The notes below the pieces were generated by a model. That model was given only the letters and a program-made list of their open reading frames with translations, ran no database searches and was not told where the DNA came from. Below are positions 55,636 through 64,000 of a stretch of DNA of 64,000 nt, in pieces (position 1 is the first letter of the stretch; every line of letters begins with the position of its first letter). Origin of the DNA: Apilactobacillus kunkeei (GTDB lineage Bacteria; Bacillota; Bacilli; Lactobacillales; Lactobacillaceae); the NCBI RefSeq assembly GCF_001308195.1, contig NZ_JXDF01000012.1, forward strand, positions 1-64,000, written 5' to 3'. The position numbers and the translations under genes are program-made.

Positions 55636-57999
55636 ATGGCTAACATTTTAAGAAAATGGGTCGAAAGCGATAAGCGTGAAGTTAAAAGACTTAGCAAGCT
55701 AGCTGATAAGGTTGAAGCATATGCCGATGAAATCAGCCAACTAAGTGATGACGAACTAAAAGCTAAAACCCCAGAATTTCAACAACGTTATCAAGATGGG
55801 GAAACTCTTGATGACTTACTACCAGAAGCATTTGCAGTTGCCAGAGAAGGTGCTACTCGTGTATTAGGTTTAACTCCTTTCCATGTTCAAATCATGGGTG
55901 GAATTGTGCTACATGAAGGTAACATTTCAGAAATGAAGACTGGTGAAGGTAAGACCTTGACTGCTACAATGCCAGTTTACTTAAACGCATTAGCTGGTAA
56001 GGGTGTTCACGTTATTACTGTTAACGAATACCTATCACAACGTGATGCTGAACAAATGGGTGAACTATACAACTGGTTAGGCCTATCAGTAGGTGTTAAC
56101 TTAACTGAAAAGAGCCCAGAAGAAAAACGTGAAGCTTACAATGCTGATATCACATACTCAACTAACAGTGAAATCGGTTTTGATTACTTACGTGATAACA
56201 TGGTTGTCTACAAAGAAGACATGGTTCAAAGACCATTGAACTTTGCCATTGTCGATGAAGTTGACTCCATCTTAATTGATGAAGCCAGAACTCCATTGAT
56301 TATTTCAGGACAAGCCAAAGGTTCTTCAGAACTATACATGCAAGCTGACCAATTTGCTAAGACATTAAAGGAAAAAGATGACTTCAAGATTGACTTGGAA
56401 TCAAAGACTGTTTCTTTAAATGATCAAGGTATTGAAAAGGCTGAAAAGTACTTCAACTTAAAGAACCTATACGACACTGATAACACTGCATTGACTCACC
56501 ACATTGATGAAGCATTGCGTGCTAACTTCATTATGATTAAGGATAAGGATTACGTTGTTTCTGACGACGAAGTACTTATCGTTGATTCATTTACTGGTCG
56601 TATCATGGATGGTCGTCGTTTCTCTGATGGATTACACCAAGCTATCGAAGCAAAAGAAGGAGTAACCATTCAAGAAGAAAGTAAGACAATGGCCAACATT
56701 ACTTACCAAAACTTATTCAGAATGTACAGCAAGCTTGCCGGTATGACTGGTACTGCTAAGACTGAAGCAGACGAATTTAGAGAAATCTATAACATGGACG
56801 TTATCTCCATTCCAACCAACAGACCGGTTGCCAGAGTGGACGAACCTGACTTGTTATACCCAACTCTACAATCAAAATTCGATGCTGTAGTTGATGAAAT
56901 CAAAGAATTACACGCCAAGGGTCAACCAATTCTAATTGGTACTGTTGCCGTTGAAACTTCAGAATACATTTCAAAACGTTTAGATGATGCTGGTATCAAA
57001 CACGAAGTGCTAAATGCCAAGAACCATGCTAAAGAAGCTGAAATTGTTGCAAACGCTGGTCAAAAGGGTGCGGTAACTATCGCTACCAACATGGCTGGTC
57101 GTGGTACTGATATTAAATTAGGACCCGGTGTTGTTGAATTAGGTGGACTTGCCGTTATTGGTACTGAAAGACACGAATCAAGACGTATTGATAACCAATT
57201 ACGTGGACGTTCAGGACGTCAAGGTGATCCAGGTCTATCACAATTCTACCTATCACTAGAAGATGACTTAATGCGTCGTTTCGGTTCTGATAAGATTAAG
57301 AACTTCTTGGAAAGAATGAAGGTTGATGGTGACTCAGCTGTTATCAAGAGTCGTTTAATCACCAAGCAAGTTGAATCAGCACAAAAACGTGTTGAAGGTA
57401 ACAACTACGATTCAAGAAAACAAGTTCTACAATACGATGACGTTATGAGACAACAACGTAGCGTTATTTACAACGAAAGATACCAAGTAATCACTGAAGA
57501 TAAGTCATTAGATTGGGTTATGAAACCAATGGTTAAGAGAACAATCAACCGCATTGTTAACTTACACACTCAAGGTGACAAGAAGGACTGGGACCTAAGT
57601 ACAATCCTAGACTTTGCCATTAGTGCACTTGTTAGCCCTGATATGATTAGCCTATCTGACTTAGAAGATAAGTCAGCTGATGAAATCAAGGACTTCTTGG
57701 TTGAATTATCTGAAAAAGTTTACAAAGAAAAGAAAGAACAACTATACGACCCAGAACAAATGCTAGAATTTGAAAAGGTTGTTGTATTAAGAGTTGTTGA
57801 TTCTCACTGGACTGATCATATTGATGAAATGGATCAATTGAGACAATCAATTGGTTTAAGAGGTTATGGTCAATTGAACCCATTAGTTGAATACCAACGT
57901 GAAGGTTATCAAATGTTTGAAGAAATGGTCTCAGATATTGATTACGATGCCACAAGATTGTTCATGAAAGCTGAAATCAGACAAAACATCGAAAGATAA
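55636..57999 (+). CDS. secA: Preprotein translocase ATPase SecA
   Basis: Motor driving secretion through SecYEG. 787 residues: Walker [32 protein letters not shown] and [10 protein letters not shown]. The C-terminus stops at about residue 787, without the Cys-rich SecB-binding tail, as in many lactobacilli. GGAAGGAAA precedes the ATG. Followed by a terminator and prfB. Confidence 0.97.
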   Translation: MANILRKWVESDKREVKRLSKLADKVEAYADEISQLSDDELKAKTPEFQQRYQDGETLDDLLPEAFAVAREGATRVLGLTPFHVQIMGGIVLHEGNISEMKTGEGKTLTATMPVYLNALAGKGVHVITVNEYLSQRDAEQMGELYNWLGLSVGVNLTEKSPEEKREAYNADITYSTNSEIGFDYLRDNMVVYKEDMVQRPLNFAIVDEVDSILIDEARTPLIISGQAKGSSELYMQADQFAKTLKEKDDFKIDLESKTVSLNDQGIEKAEKYFNLKNLYDTDNTALTHHIDEALRANFIMIKDKDYVVSDDEVLIVDSFTGRIMDGRRFSDGLHQAIEAKEGVTIQEESKTMANITYQNLFRMYSKLAGMTGTAKTEADEFREIYNMDVISIPTNRPVARVDEPDLLYPTLQSKFDAVVDEIKELHAKGQPILIGTVAVETSEYISKRLDDAGIKHEVLNAKNHAKEAEIVANAGQKGAVTIATNMAGRGTDIKLGPGVVELGGLAVIGTERHESRRIDNQLRGRSGRQGDPGLSQFYLSLEDDLMRRFGSDKIKNFLERMKVDGDSAVIKSRLITKQVESAQKRVEGNNYDSRKQVLQYDDVMRQQRSVIYNERYQVITEDKSLDWVMKPMVKRTINRIVNLHTQGDKKDWDLSTILDFAISALVSPDMISLSDLEDKSADEIKDFLVELSEKVYKEKKEQLYDPEQMLEFEKVVVLRVVDSHWTDHIDEMDQLRQSIGLRGYGQLNPLVEYQREGYQMFEEMVSDIDYDATRLFMKAEIRQNIER

Positions 58000-58002
58000 T
58001 AA

Positions 58003-58039
58003 TAAAGCGAAGATGAACATAAGTTCACTTCGCTTTTTT
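58003..58039 (+). terminator. Terminator between secA and prfB
   Basis: AAAGCGAAG(a)TGAAC pairs with GTTCACTTCGCTTT, followed by T-tract. Confidence 0.9.
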
Positions 58040-58055
58040 GGTAAGGAGAGTAAGA

Positions 58056-59172
58056 ATGGAACTAGCTGATGCTAAAAATGAAATAAGTCAAATCAAAAAA
58101 GCCATCCAAGGCTTTAGGGGGTCTCTTTGACTTAGATTCCCTTCAAGAAAGTATCGAAATTAATGAAGCCAAGATGGCCGAACCTGGATTCTGGGATAAT
58201 CCAGAAACAGCCCAAAGCTTCATTAATGAAAATAATCGTTTAAAGAAAAAATACGATAATTTTAATGAACTAAATGAAGAGGCTGAAGATCTAGAAGTGA
58301 ACCTAGAATTAATTGAAGAAGAAAACGATGATTCAATGATGGAAGAATTCGAAGAGTCTTTAGCACAAACTAAGTCACATCTTGAAAAGTACAGATTAGG
58401 GATGTTACTAAATGGTAAGTATGATGCCAATAATGCCATTCTGGAAATTCATCCAGGAGCGGGTGGAACCGAATCACATGATTGGGGCATGATGCTATTT
58501 AGAATGTATACCAGATGGGCTGATCAAAATGGTTTCAAACTAGAAACATTGAACTACCAAGCAGGAGAAGTGGCCGGAATTGATACTGCCACCATCATGG
58601 TTAGTGGTGAAAATGCATATGGATACTTAAAATCAGAAAAGGGTGTTCACCGTTTAGTTAGAATTTCACCATTTGATTCAGCGGGACGTCGTCATACATC
58701 ATTTGCTTCTGTCGATGTAATGCCAGAACTAGATGATACTGTCGACATCGAGATTAATCCTGCCGACTTACGAGTTGATGTTTATCGTGCCAGTGGTGCC
58801 GGTGGACAACATGTTAATAAGACATCTTCAGCAGTTCGTATTACTCATGAACCTACCGGGATTGTTGTGGCCAGTCAAGCTCAACGTTCACAACTACAAA
58901 ATAGAGAAACTGCCATGAATATGTTGAAGTCCAAACTTTACGAACTAGAAGAAGAAAAGAAGGAACAACAAAAGGCACAACTCGAAGGTGAACAAAAAGA
59001 GATTGGTTGGGGTTCACAAATCAGATCTTATGTTTTCCACCCATATTCAATGGTTAAAGACCATCGAACTAATTATGAAACAGCAAAGGCGCAAGACGTT
59101 ATGGATGGTGACCTAAATCCATTCATTAATGCATACTTGCAATGGAAACTAAGTAAAAGAAATCCAGAATAG
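58056..59172 (+). CDS. prfB: Peptide chain release factor 2, with programmed +1 frameshift
   Basis: Terminates translation at UGA and UAA. Codons 1-24 from ATG 58056 end at CTT followed by in-frame TGA (58128-58130); a +1 shift at CTT-TGA-C resumes at 58129, giving 371 residues. The internal Shine-Dalgarno AGGGGG (58115-58120) precedes the slip site. The frame shows the GGQ motif (GAGGQHVNKTSS). Low RF2 levels raise frameshifting, the known autoregulation. AAGGAGAG precedes the ATG. Confidence 0.97.
58115..58131 (+). promoter_or_regulatory. prfB: prfB recoding site
   Basis: AGGGGGTCTCTTTGAC: SD-like AGGGGG, slippery CTT and stop TGA followed by C, the classic autoregulatory +1 frameshift signal. 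Confidence 0.95.
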
Positions 59173-59182
59173 GGGAATTTAA

Positions 59183-60337
59183 ATGAATAATTTATGGATG
59201 ACATTGTTAATATTTATTCAGCCAGTCCTATGGTTGGGAATATTAAGAAATTACATTATCTACCGTAAGCGTATCAAACGTGAAAGAAACGACTTTAACA
59301 CTTCAATTTCACCAAACGATTTTGAAATGAAACATTTTTGGCTAAGTTTCATCGTTTTAGGAATTATTGGAAGCATCATTTCAATGACACTAGGAATTTA
59401 TCTATCACTTCCTTGGATCATTATTTATGAAGCTTTGCTACTAATTAACTTGATTATTATCCCGGGTCAATTCTTTACAGTGTTAAATCTAGTAATCGCG
59501 ACTGCTTTGACATTTGTAACGTATAAATTCGACTTGTTTACGTATATTAATACAGAAGGTATCAACACTTCAGCTACCTCACTATCAAATGCATTATTGC
59601 TATTAGTGACAGTATTCTTTGTTTCAGCATTGTACATGAAGATGTTCTTAGGAAACTATCAATCACCAAAGATTTTTAAAAACCAACGTGGTAACAAGGT
59701 TGCCGGTTATTTAAATAAGGAATTTGCGGTCCTACCAATTGCCGTATTAATTCCAGGTGATCAAATTCATGCATTGATTAGCTGGTGGCCAGTATTTTCA
59801 ATGGGTCAACATGAATTCACAATCTTTATCTTACCGGTATTGATTGGGATTAGATTTACCATTTTCAAATCAATGCCAAAAGAATTTTTCAAAAAGTTAT
59901 CTAATCGATTGTTATGGTTAACATGTTTGGGTATTATTCTAGTTGTTGCAACTTACCTACTAAATGGTGTCGATAACATTGAATTAATTTCAATGGCTGT
60001 GATGGCAGTATTATACCTACTTGTTTTAATAAGGACTAAGCGTAAGGATAACAAGAAGGCTAAGTGGTTCGCAGACGCAGTTAACGGTCTAAGAGTAATC
60101 GCCGTTAGAAAAGACACTCCGGCTGAAAAGATGGGTGTTGAAATGGGGGATTTAATCGTTGAGGTTAACAACATCAAAGTAAGTACCGAAGACGATTTCT
60201 ACAAGGCTACTTTGACTTCTCCAACATTTTGTCGATTGAAGGTATTGAACCGTGAAGATCGTATCAAGATTATGGAAAGTGCCATTTATAGTGATTCACC
60301 AAATGAACTAGGTGTAGTTGTAATTAAGGAAAAGTAA
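59183..60337 (+). CDS. Multi-pass membrane protein with C-terminal PDZ domain (MinJ-like)
   Basis: 384 residues with about 7-8 hydrophobic helices up to residue 280 and a cytosolic PDZ domain near 295-375 (GLRVIAVRKDTPAEKMGVEMGD). There is no protease domain. The layout is that of MinJ, which in Bacillus links DivIVA to MinCD at division sites. It starts 10 bp after prfB, where other lactobacilli carry ftsE-ftsX. MinJ identity is inferred from architecture only. Confidence 0.75.
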   Translation: MNNLWMTLLIFIQPVLWLGILRNYIIYRKRIKRERNDFNTSISPNDFEMKHFWLSFIVLGIIGSIISMTLGIYLSLPWIIIYEALLLINLIIIPGQFFTVLNLVIATALTFVTYKFDLFTYINTEGINTSATSLSNALLLLVTVFFVSALYMKMFLGNYQSPKIFKNQRGNKVAGYLNKEFAVLPIAVLIPGDQIHALISWWPVFSMGQHEFTIFILPVLIGIRFTIFKSMPKEFFKKLSNRLLWLTCLGIILVVATYLLNGVDNIELISMAVMAVLYLLVLIRTKRKDNKKAKWFADAVNGLRVIAVRKDTPAEKMGVEMGDLIVEVNNIKVSTEDDFYKATLTSPTFCRLKVLNREDRIKIMESAIYSDSPNELGVVVIKEK

Positions 60338-60391
60338 CTTAAGATTGATTTAATAAACATTATTTAAAATGTCATTTAACGAGGAGGCTTT

Positions 60392-60664
60392 ATGATGACT
60401 AAAATTTACCGTTCTCAATCAGATCGATTATTAACAGGATTATTAGGTGGAATTGCCGAATACTTCCATATCAACTCACAACTTTTAAGAATTATTTTTG
60501 TAGTTCTATCAATTATTCCGGGCCATCTAATTGGCGGACTATTACTTTATGTAATTTGTTTAGTAATTGTTCCGGCTAACCCCAACGTTTATGGTGGTGG
60601 ACACACTACTAACAAACAAACTCGACGCAATTTAACTGACGTTGATGAATTTAATGATAAATAA
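60392..60664 (+). CDS. PspC domain-containing membrane protein
   Basis: 90 residues: PspC domain RLLTGLLGGIAEYF followed by two hydrophobic stretches, then a charged tail. Family linked to envelope stress sensing. GAGGAGG lies before two consecutive ATG codons. Order pspC-yvlD-hprK-lgt matches Bacillus yvlC-yvlD-hprK-lgt. Confidence 0.9.
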   Translation: MMTKIYRSQSDRLLTGLLGGIAEYFHINSQLLRIIFVVLSIIPGHLIGGLLLYVICLVIVPANPNVYGGGHTTNKQTRRNLTDVDEFNDK

Positions 60665-60675
60665 GAGGTGACACC

Positions 60676-61011
60676 ATGAGAGTGTTAGGCAGAATATTGA
60701 TTAACACATTGCTATTCGTTGCGATTGCTGGTTTCTTCCAAGGCAGCTTTTACGTTGCTTCATTTGGAACTGCGATTGTGGCCGCAATTGTTTTAGCGAT
60801 TCTAAATGCATTGGTAAAACCAGTATTGTTTATCTTATCCTTACCAATTAACTTGGTAACGTTAGGATTATTCAGTATTATCCTGAATGGAATTATGTTG
60901 GAATTAACATCTTTTGTGGTGGGCAATACTTTCCATTTTGCTTCATTTGGAATGGCAGTGATTGTTGCATTGATTATGTCAATTTGTAACGTCATTTTGT
61001 CAGACTACTAA
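60676..61011 (+). CDS. YvlD-family membrane protein (phage holin 4_2 domain)
   Basis: 111 residues with four hydrophobic segments; conserved ILNALVKPVLFILSLPIN. The Pfam name contains phage holin, but this chromosomal family is not phage-derived here. 11 bp after pspC, with AGAGGTGA upstream. Possibly envelope-stress related by association with PspC. Confidence 0.87.
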   Translation: MRVLGRILINTLLFVAIAGFFQGSFYVASFGTAIVAAIVLAILNALVKPVLFILSLPINLVTLGLFSIILNGIMLELTSFVVGNTFHFASFGMAVIVALIMSICNVILSDY

Positions 61012-61074
61012 AAAATTTTTAAAAACATCTAATAACATGATAAAATTATCTTATAACGAAGTGGAGGAAAGGCT

Positions 61075-62013
61075 ATGGCATACAGTGTAACGGTCGCAGA
61101 TCTTGTTGAAAACACTCACTTAGATATTTTCTACGGTGAAGAATACTTAGATCGACCAATTACCACGAGCGATATTTCACGCCCTGGTTTGGAATTAACA
61201 GGATACTTTAACTACTACCCATCAAAGAGAATTCAATTACTTGGTATTACTGAAACATCATATGCTAAGGGAATGGATAGTAATGAACTTTTTGATGTAA
61301 TGAAGAAAATGTGTTTACCAGAAACACCAGCATTTGTTATTTCAACTCAATTAGATCCACCTGATGAATTAATTCGTGCTGCTAAGAACCAACACATTCC
61401 AGTATTGGGTTCAAAGCTAACAACTTCTCGAGTACTAAGTAACATGACTAACTACTTGGAAGGTAAATTAGCCGAAAGAAAATCAATTCACGGTGTGCTA
61501 ATTGACGTATATGGTTTAGGGGTACTAATGACAGGGGACTCTGGAATTGGTAAGAGTGAAACTGCCTTGGAACTTGTTAAACGTGGTCACAGATTAATTG
61601 CCGATGATCGTGTCGAAGTATACCAACAAGATGAACAAACACTAATTGGTCAAGCACCAATGATTCTAAGACACCTACTAGAAATTAGAGGAATTGGGAT
61701 TATTGATGTGATGAACCTATTCGGTGCCGGTGCCGTTCGTTCACAGACTAAGGTTGACTTAATTGTTCACCTTGAAAACTGGTCTGATGACACTCCATAT
61801 GATAGATTGGGTAATGGCGACGAAACCCGTCGTATCTTTGACGTTGACGTGCAAAGAGTAAGCATTCCTGTTAAGACTGGTCGTAACTTAGCTATCATTA
61901 TTGAAGCGGCAGCCATGAACTACCGTGCTAAGAAGATGGGTTATGATGCTACAAAGGTATTTGATGATAACCTAAACAATTTAATTAAAGAAAATTCAGG
62001 TAACAAAAAATAA
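61075..62013 (+). CDS. hprK: HPr kinase/phosphorylase
   Basis: Phosphorylates or dephosphorylates Ser46 of HPr, controlling carbon catabolite repression. 312 residues: N-terminal domain (1-130), Walker A GDSGIGKS at 154-161 and HPrK signature EIRGIGIIDVMNLFG. GTGGAGGAAAG lies before the ATG. hprK-lgt-gpsA-galU is the normal lactobacillar order. Confidence 0.97.
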   Translation: MAYSVTVADLVENTHLDIFYGEEYLDRPITTSDISRPGLELTGYFNYYPSKRIQLLGITETSYAKGMDSNELFDVMKKMCLPETPAFVISTQLDPPDELIRAAKNQHIPVLGSKLTTSRVLSNMTNYLEGKLAERKSIHGVLIDVYGLGVLMTGDSGIGKSETALELVKRGHRLIADDRVEVYQQDEQTLIGQAPMILRHLLEIRGIGIIDVMNLFGAGAVRSQTKVDLIVHLENWSDDTPYDRLGNGDETRRIFDVDVQRVSIPVKTGRNLAIIIEAAAMNYRAKKMGYDATKVFDDNLNNLIKENSGNKK

Positions 62014-62037
62014 TCCTCTTTTTAGGAAGTGAATAAA

Positions 62038-62859
62038 ATGTCAATTGCGTTAAATCCAATTGCGTTTAGTCTGGGACCTATCTTAGTTCACTGGTACGGG
62101 ATTTTTATTGCCACAGCAGTATTAATTGCCGTTTACCTTTCAGTTAAGGAAGGAAGAAAACGCGGGATTCAACCAGATAATATTTACGATATGATTCTAT
62201 GGGCTTTGCCAGTGGCAATCATTTGTGCTCGTATTTATTATGTTGTATTTCAATGGTCGTACTACAGCCAACATCTAAACGAGATTGTTAAAATCTGGGA
62301 TGGGGGGATTGCCATCTATGGTGCCTTGATTGGTGCGTTTGTCGTGGTATTCTTATACTGTAGAAGTAAATTAATCTCAGTTTGGGCAATGCTTGATGTG
62401 ATTGCACCAACTGTGATTATGGGCCAAGGAATTGGTAGATGGGGAAACTTCATGAACCAAGAAGCTTTTGGTAAGATTACCAGCTTAGCGTTCTTGAAGT
62501 CTCTACACTTACCAAATTTCATCATTAACCAAATGTTTATTCAAGGATTTTACCGCCAACCAACTTTCTTGTATGAATCACTATGGGACTTGTTAGGATT
62601 TGTTCTATTGATGAATCTTCGCCAAATCCAAGGATTCTTCAAGCGTGGTGAAGTGGTATTATCTTACGTTATTTGGTACTCATTCGGGCGATTCTTTGTC
62701 GAAGGGATGAGAACAGATAGCTTAATGCTATTTGGTGGAATTCGAGTTTCACAATTATTATCGATTATCCTATTCTTGGGAGCAATCGGATTAATGATCT
62801 ATCGTCGCAAAAATGATTCTGATTTGCCTTACTACCTAGATGGTAGCAAGTTACAATAA
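62038..62859 (+). CDS. lgt: Prolipoprotein diacylglyceryl transferase
   Basis: Adds diacylglycerol to the lipobox Cys of prolipoproteins at the membrane. 273 residues, seven membrane helices, signature GRWGNFMNQEAFG. ATG 62038 is used because AGGAAGTGA overlaps the alternative GTG at 62029. Acts upstream of LspA, which is not in the window. Confidence 0.95.
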   Translation: MSIALNPIAFSLGPILVHWYGIFIATAVLIAVYLSVKEGRKRGIQPDNIYDMILWALPVAIICARIYYVVFQWSYYSQHLNEIVKIWDGGIAIYGALIGAFVVVFLYCRSKLISVWAMLDVIAPTVIMGQGIGRWGNFMNQEAFGKITSLAFLKSLHLPNFIINQMFIQGFYRQPTFLYESLWDLLGFVLLMNLRQIQGFFKRGEVVLSYVIWYSFGRFFVEGMRTDSLMLFGGIRVSQLLSIILFLGAIGLMIYRRKNDSDLPYYLDGSKLQ

Positions 62860-62880
62860 TTTTAAGGAGCTATATTTATT

Positions 62881-63897
62881 ATGGTAGAAAAAATTGCAGT
62901 GTTAGGAGCAGGCTCATGGGGCAGCATGCTTGCTAATATTTTAGTTGAAAATGGTAACGAAGTGCGTTTATGGTCATACAAACAATCACAAGTTGATGAA
63001 CTAAACAACAAGCACACAAACGAAAAATACATCAAAGATTTTACATATCCAAAAGAACTAGTTGCTTACGCTGATATGAAGGAAGCAATTAGAGGTGTTG
63101 ATGATATTTTATTTGTTGTTCCAGCACAAGTTACAAGAAGTACTGCAAAACAAGTAAACGAAATCCTAGAAGAACTAGACATGAAGGTAAACATTATTCA
63201 TGGTAGTAAAGGGATTGAACAAAAGACATACAAACGTATGTCAGAAGTTCTGGCTGATGAAATCGATGAAAGTCATCGTAAGTCAATCTCAGTTATTTCA
63301 GGTCCTAGTCAAGCAGAATCAGTTGCTAAACACGATATTACTTTAGTAACTACTGCTTCAGAAAACATCAAAGATGCTGAACATATCCAATCATTATTCA
63401 TTAATGATTACTTCAGAGTTTATACTAATGACGACATCATCGGTGTTGAAATTGGTGCAGCTCTAAAGAACATCATTGCTATTGGTGCCGGTGCACTTTA
63501 TGGTCTAGGCTACGCTGACAATGCTAAAGCAGCATTGATGACACGTGGACTTGCCGAAATTTCTCGTTTGGGAACTTCATTCGGTGCTAACCCATTAACA
63601 TTCACTGGACTATCAGGTTTCGGTGATGTAATCGTTACTGCAACAAGTAGTGACTCACGTAACTGGCGTGCAGGATATCAACTAGGTAAAGGAGAGACCT
63701 TAGATGATATCGTTAAGAACATGGGAATGGTTATTGAAGGTATCGCAACTGCAGAAGCTGCATACGAACTAGCCAACCAACGTGGCATTGATATGCCAAT
63801 TACTTCAGCAATCTACAAGGTATTACACAAGGAAATTACAATTGATGATGCAATTTCTCAACTAATGCACCGTAAGGGTAGAGCTGAATTAGATTAA
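62881..63897 (+). CDS. gpsA: NAD(P)H-dependent glycerol-3-phosphate dehydrogenase
   Basis: Reduces dihydroxyacetone phosphate to sn-glycerol 3-phosphate for phospholipids and teichoic acids. 338 residues: Rossmann motif GAGSWGSMLANIL near 8-20, catalytic Lys region AALKNIIAIGAG, and FTGLSGFGDVIVTATSSDSRN. AAGGAG precedes the ATG. Next in the hprK-lgt operon. Confidence 0.97.
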   Translation: MVEKIAVLGAGSWGSMLANILVENGNEVRLWSYKQSQVDELNNKHTNEKYIKDFTYPKELVAYADMKEAIRGVDDILFVVPAQVTRSTAKQVNEILEELDMKVNIIHGSKGIEQKTYKRMSEVLADEIDESHRKSISVISGPSQAESVAKHDITLVTTASENIKDAEHIQSLFINDYFRVYTNDDIIGVEIGAALKNIIAIGAGALYGLGYADNAKAALMTRGLAEISRLGTSFGANPLTFTGLSGFGDVIVTATSSDSRNWRAGYQLGKGETLDDIVKNMGMVIEGIATAEAAYELANQRGIDMPITSAIYKVLHKEITIDDAISQLMHRKGRAELD

Positions 63898-63941
63898 TAT
63901 TTAAGAAATAGGAAAATACGAGAAAATAGGAGTTTATATTC

Positions 63942-64000
63942 ATGAAGAAAATCAGAAAAGCAATTATCCCAGCAGCAGGTTTAGGAACTAGATTCCTACC
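63942..64000 (+). CDS. galU: UTP-glucose-1-phosphate uridylyltransferase, 5' end only
   Basis: The first 19 codons are visible before the window ends and read MKKIRKAIIPAAGLGTRFLP-type GalU, with the nucleotide-binding GLGTRF. ATAGGAG is 8-9 nt before the ATG. Makes UDP-glucose; position after gpsA supports the call. Confidence 0.85.
   Translation, partial: MKKIRKAIIPAAGLGTRFL

Noticed and set aside
60676-61011. Prophage remnant suggested by the holin-like domain
   Set aside because: YvlD is a chromosomal family in the conserved pspC-yvlD-hprK order; no other phage genes are present.

Overview
The window is a stretch of chromosome from a low-GC Firmicute, almost certainly a member of the Lactobacillaceae (heterofermentative honeybee/sourdough-type genera such as Apilactobacillus or Fructilactobacillus fit the AT-rich coding style, but the genus is a guess). 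Evidence: Bacillus/Lactobacillus gene order throughout (radA-yacL-gltX-cysS-mrnC-rlmB-yacP-sigma-rpmG-secE-nusG-rplKAJL; tadA-SRP RNA-dnaX-ybaB-recR-yaaL-tmk-darA-holB-yabA-rsmI; tsaB-rimI-tsaD-ydiF-rex-groESL; comFA-comFC-secA-prfB; pspC-yvlD-hprK-lgt-gpsA-galU), PepC, a class Ib ribonucleotide reductase, a CIRCE operator and the L10 leader. There is no prophage, insertion sequence, CRISPR array or obvious island.

Layout. 1-2353: four tRNAs around a di/tripeptide transporter. 2395-7491: proC, a GntR regulator, a TagA-type glycosyltransferase and an NAD salvage operon (pncB-nadE plus a small unknown gene). 7585-11096: tex, sprT and a GHMP kinase that looks like ThrB but has lost its homoserine-binding residues. 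11164-11435: Leu, His and Gln tRNAs. 11547-16722: LCP wall-polymer ligase, EamA transporter, phosphoglycerate mutase, PepC, RpiA. 16956-29116: dUTPase, then the radA-to-rplL housekeeping block with its translation and transcription-elongation genes. 29243-35485: mprF and the nrdHEF operon. 35694-43426: RsmC-like methyltransferase, tadA, SRP RNA and the replication/repair block. 43439-51552: acyl-ACP thioesterase, t6A synthesis (tsaB, tsaD), rimI, ABC-F protein, the redox repressor Rex and the chaperonins. 51658-59172: TagO, YigZ, ComFA/ComFC, SecA and RF2 with its programmed frameshift. 59183-64000: MinJ-like PDZ membrane protein, PspC, YvlD, HPr kinase, Lgt, GpsA and the start of galU.

Functional themes are translation and its quality control, DNA replication and dNTP supply, NAD/redox, envelope assembly (TagO, TagA, LCP, MprF, Lgt) and DNA uptake (ComFA, ComFC, sigma factor). 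Regulatory signals that can be read directly include tandem NrdR-like boxes, a CIRCE element, a Rex-like site on the rex promoter, an L10 leader, repeated hairpin plus GTGGGAGG leaders before rplK and rplA, and many intrinsic terminators. I found no clear undescribed multi-gene system; the best leads are the substrate-site-deficient ThrB-like kinase, the tRNA-Leu(AAG)/TadA pairing with CUA-rich coding, and several leader RNAs. Start codons were re-chosen by ribosome binding site where a longer frame ran into or past it. Nothing here was checked against a database.
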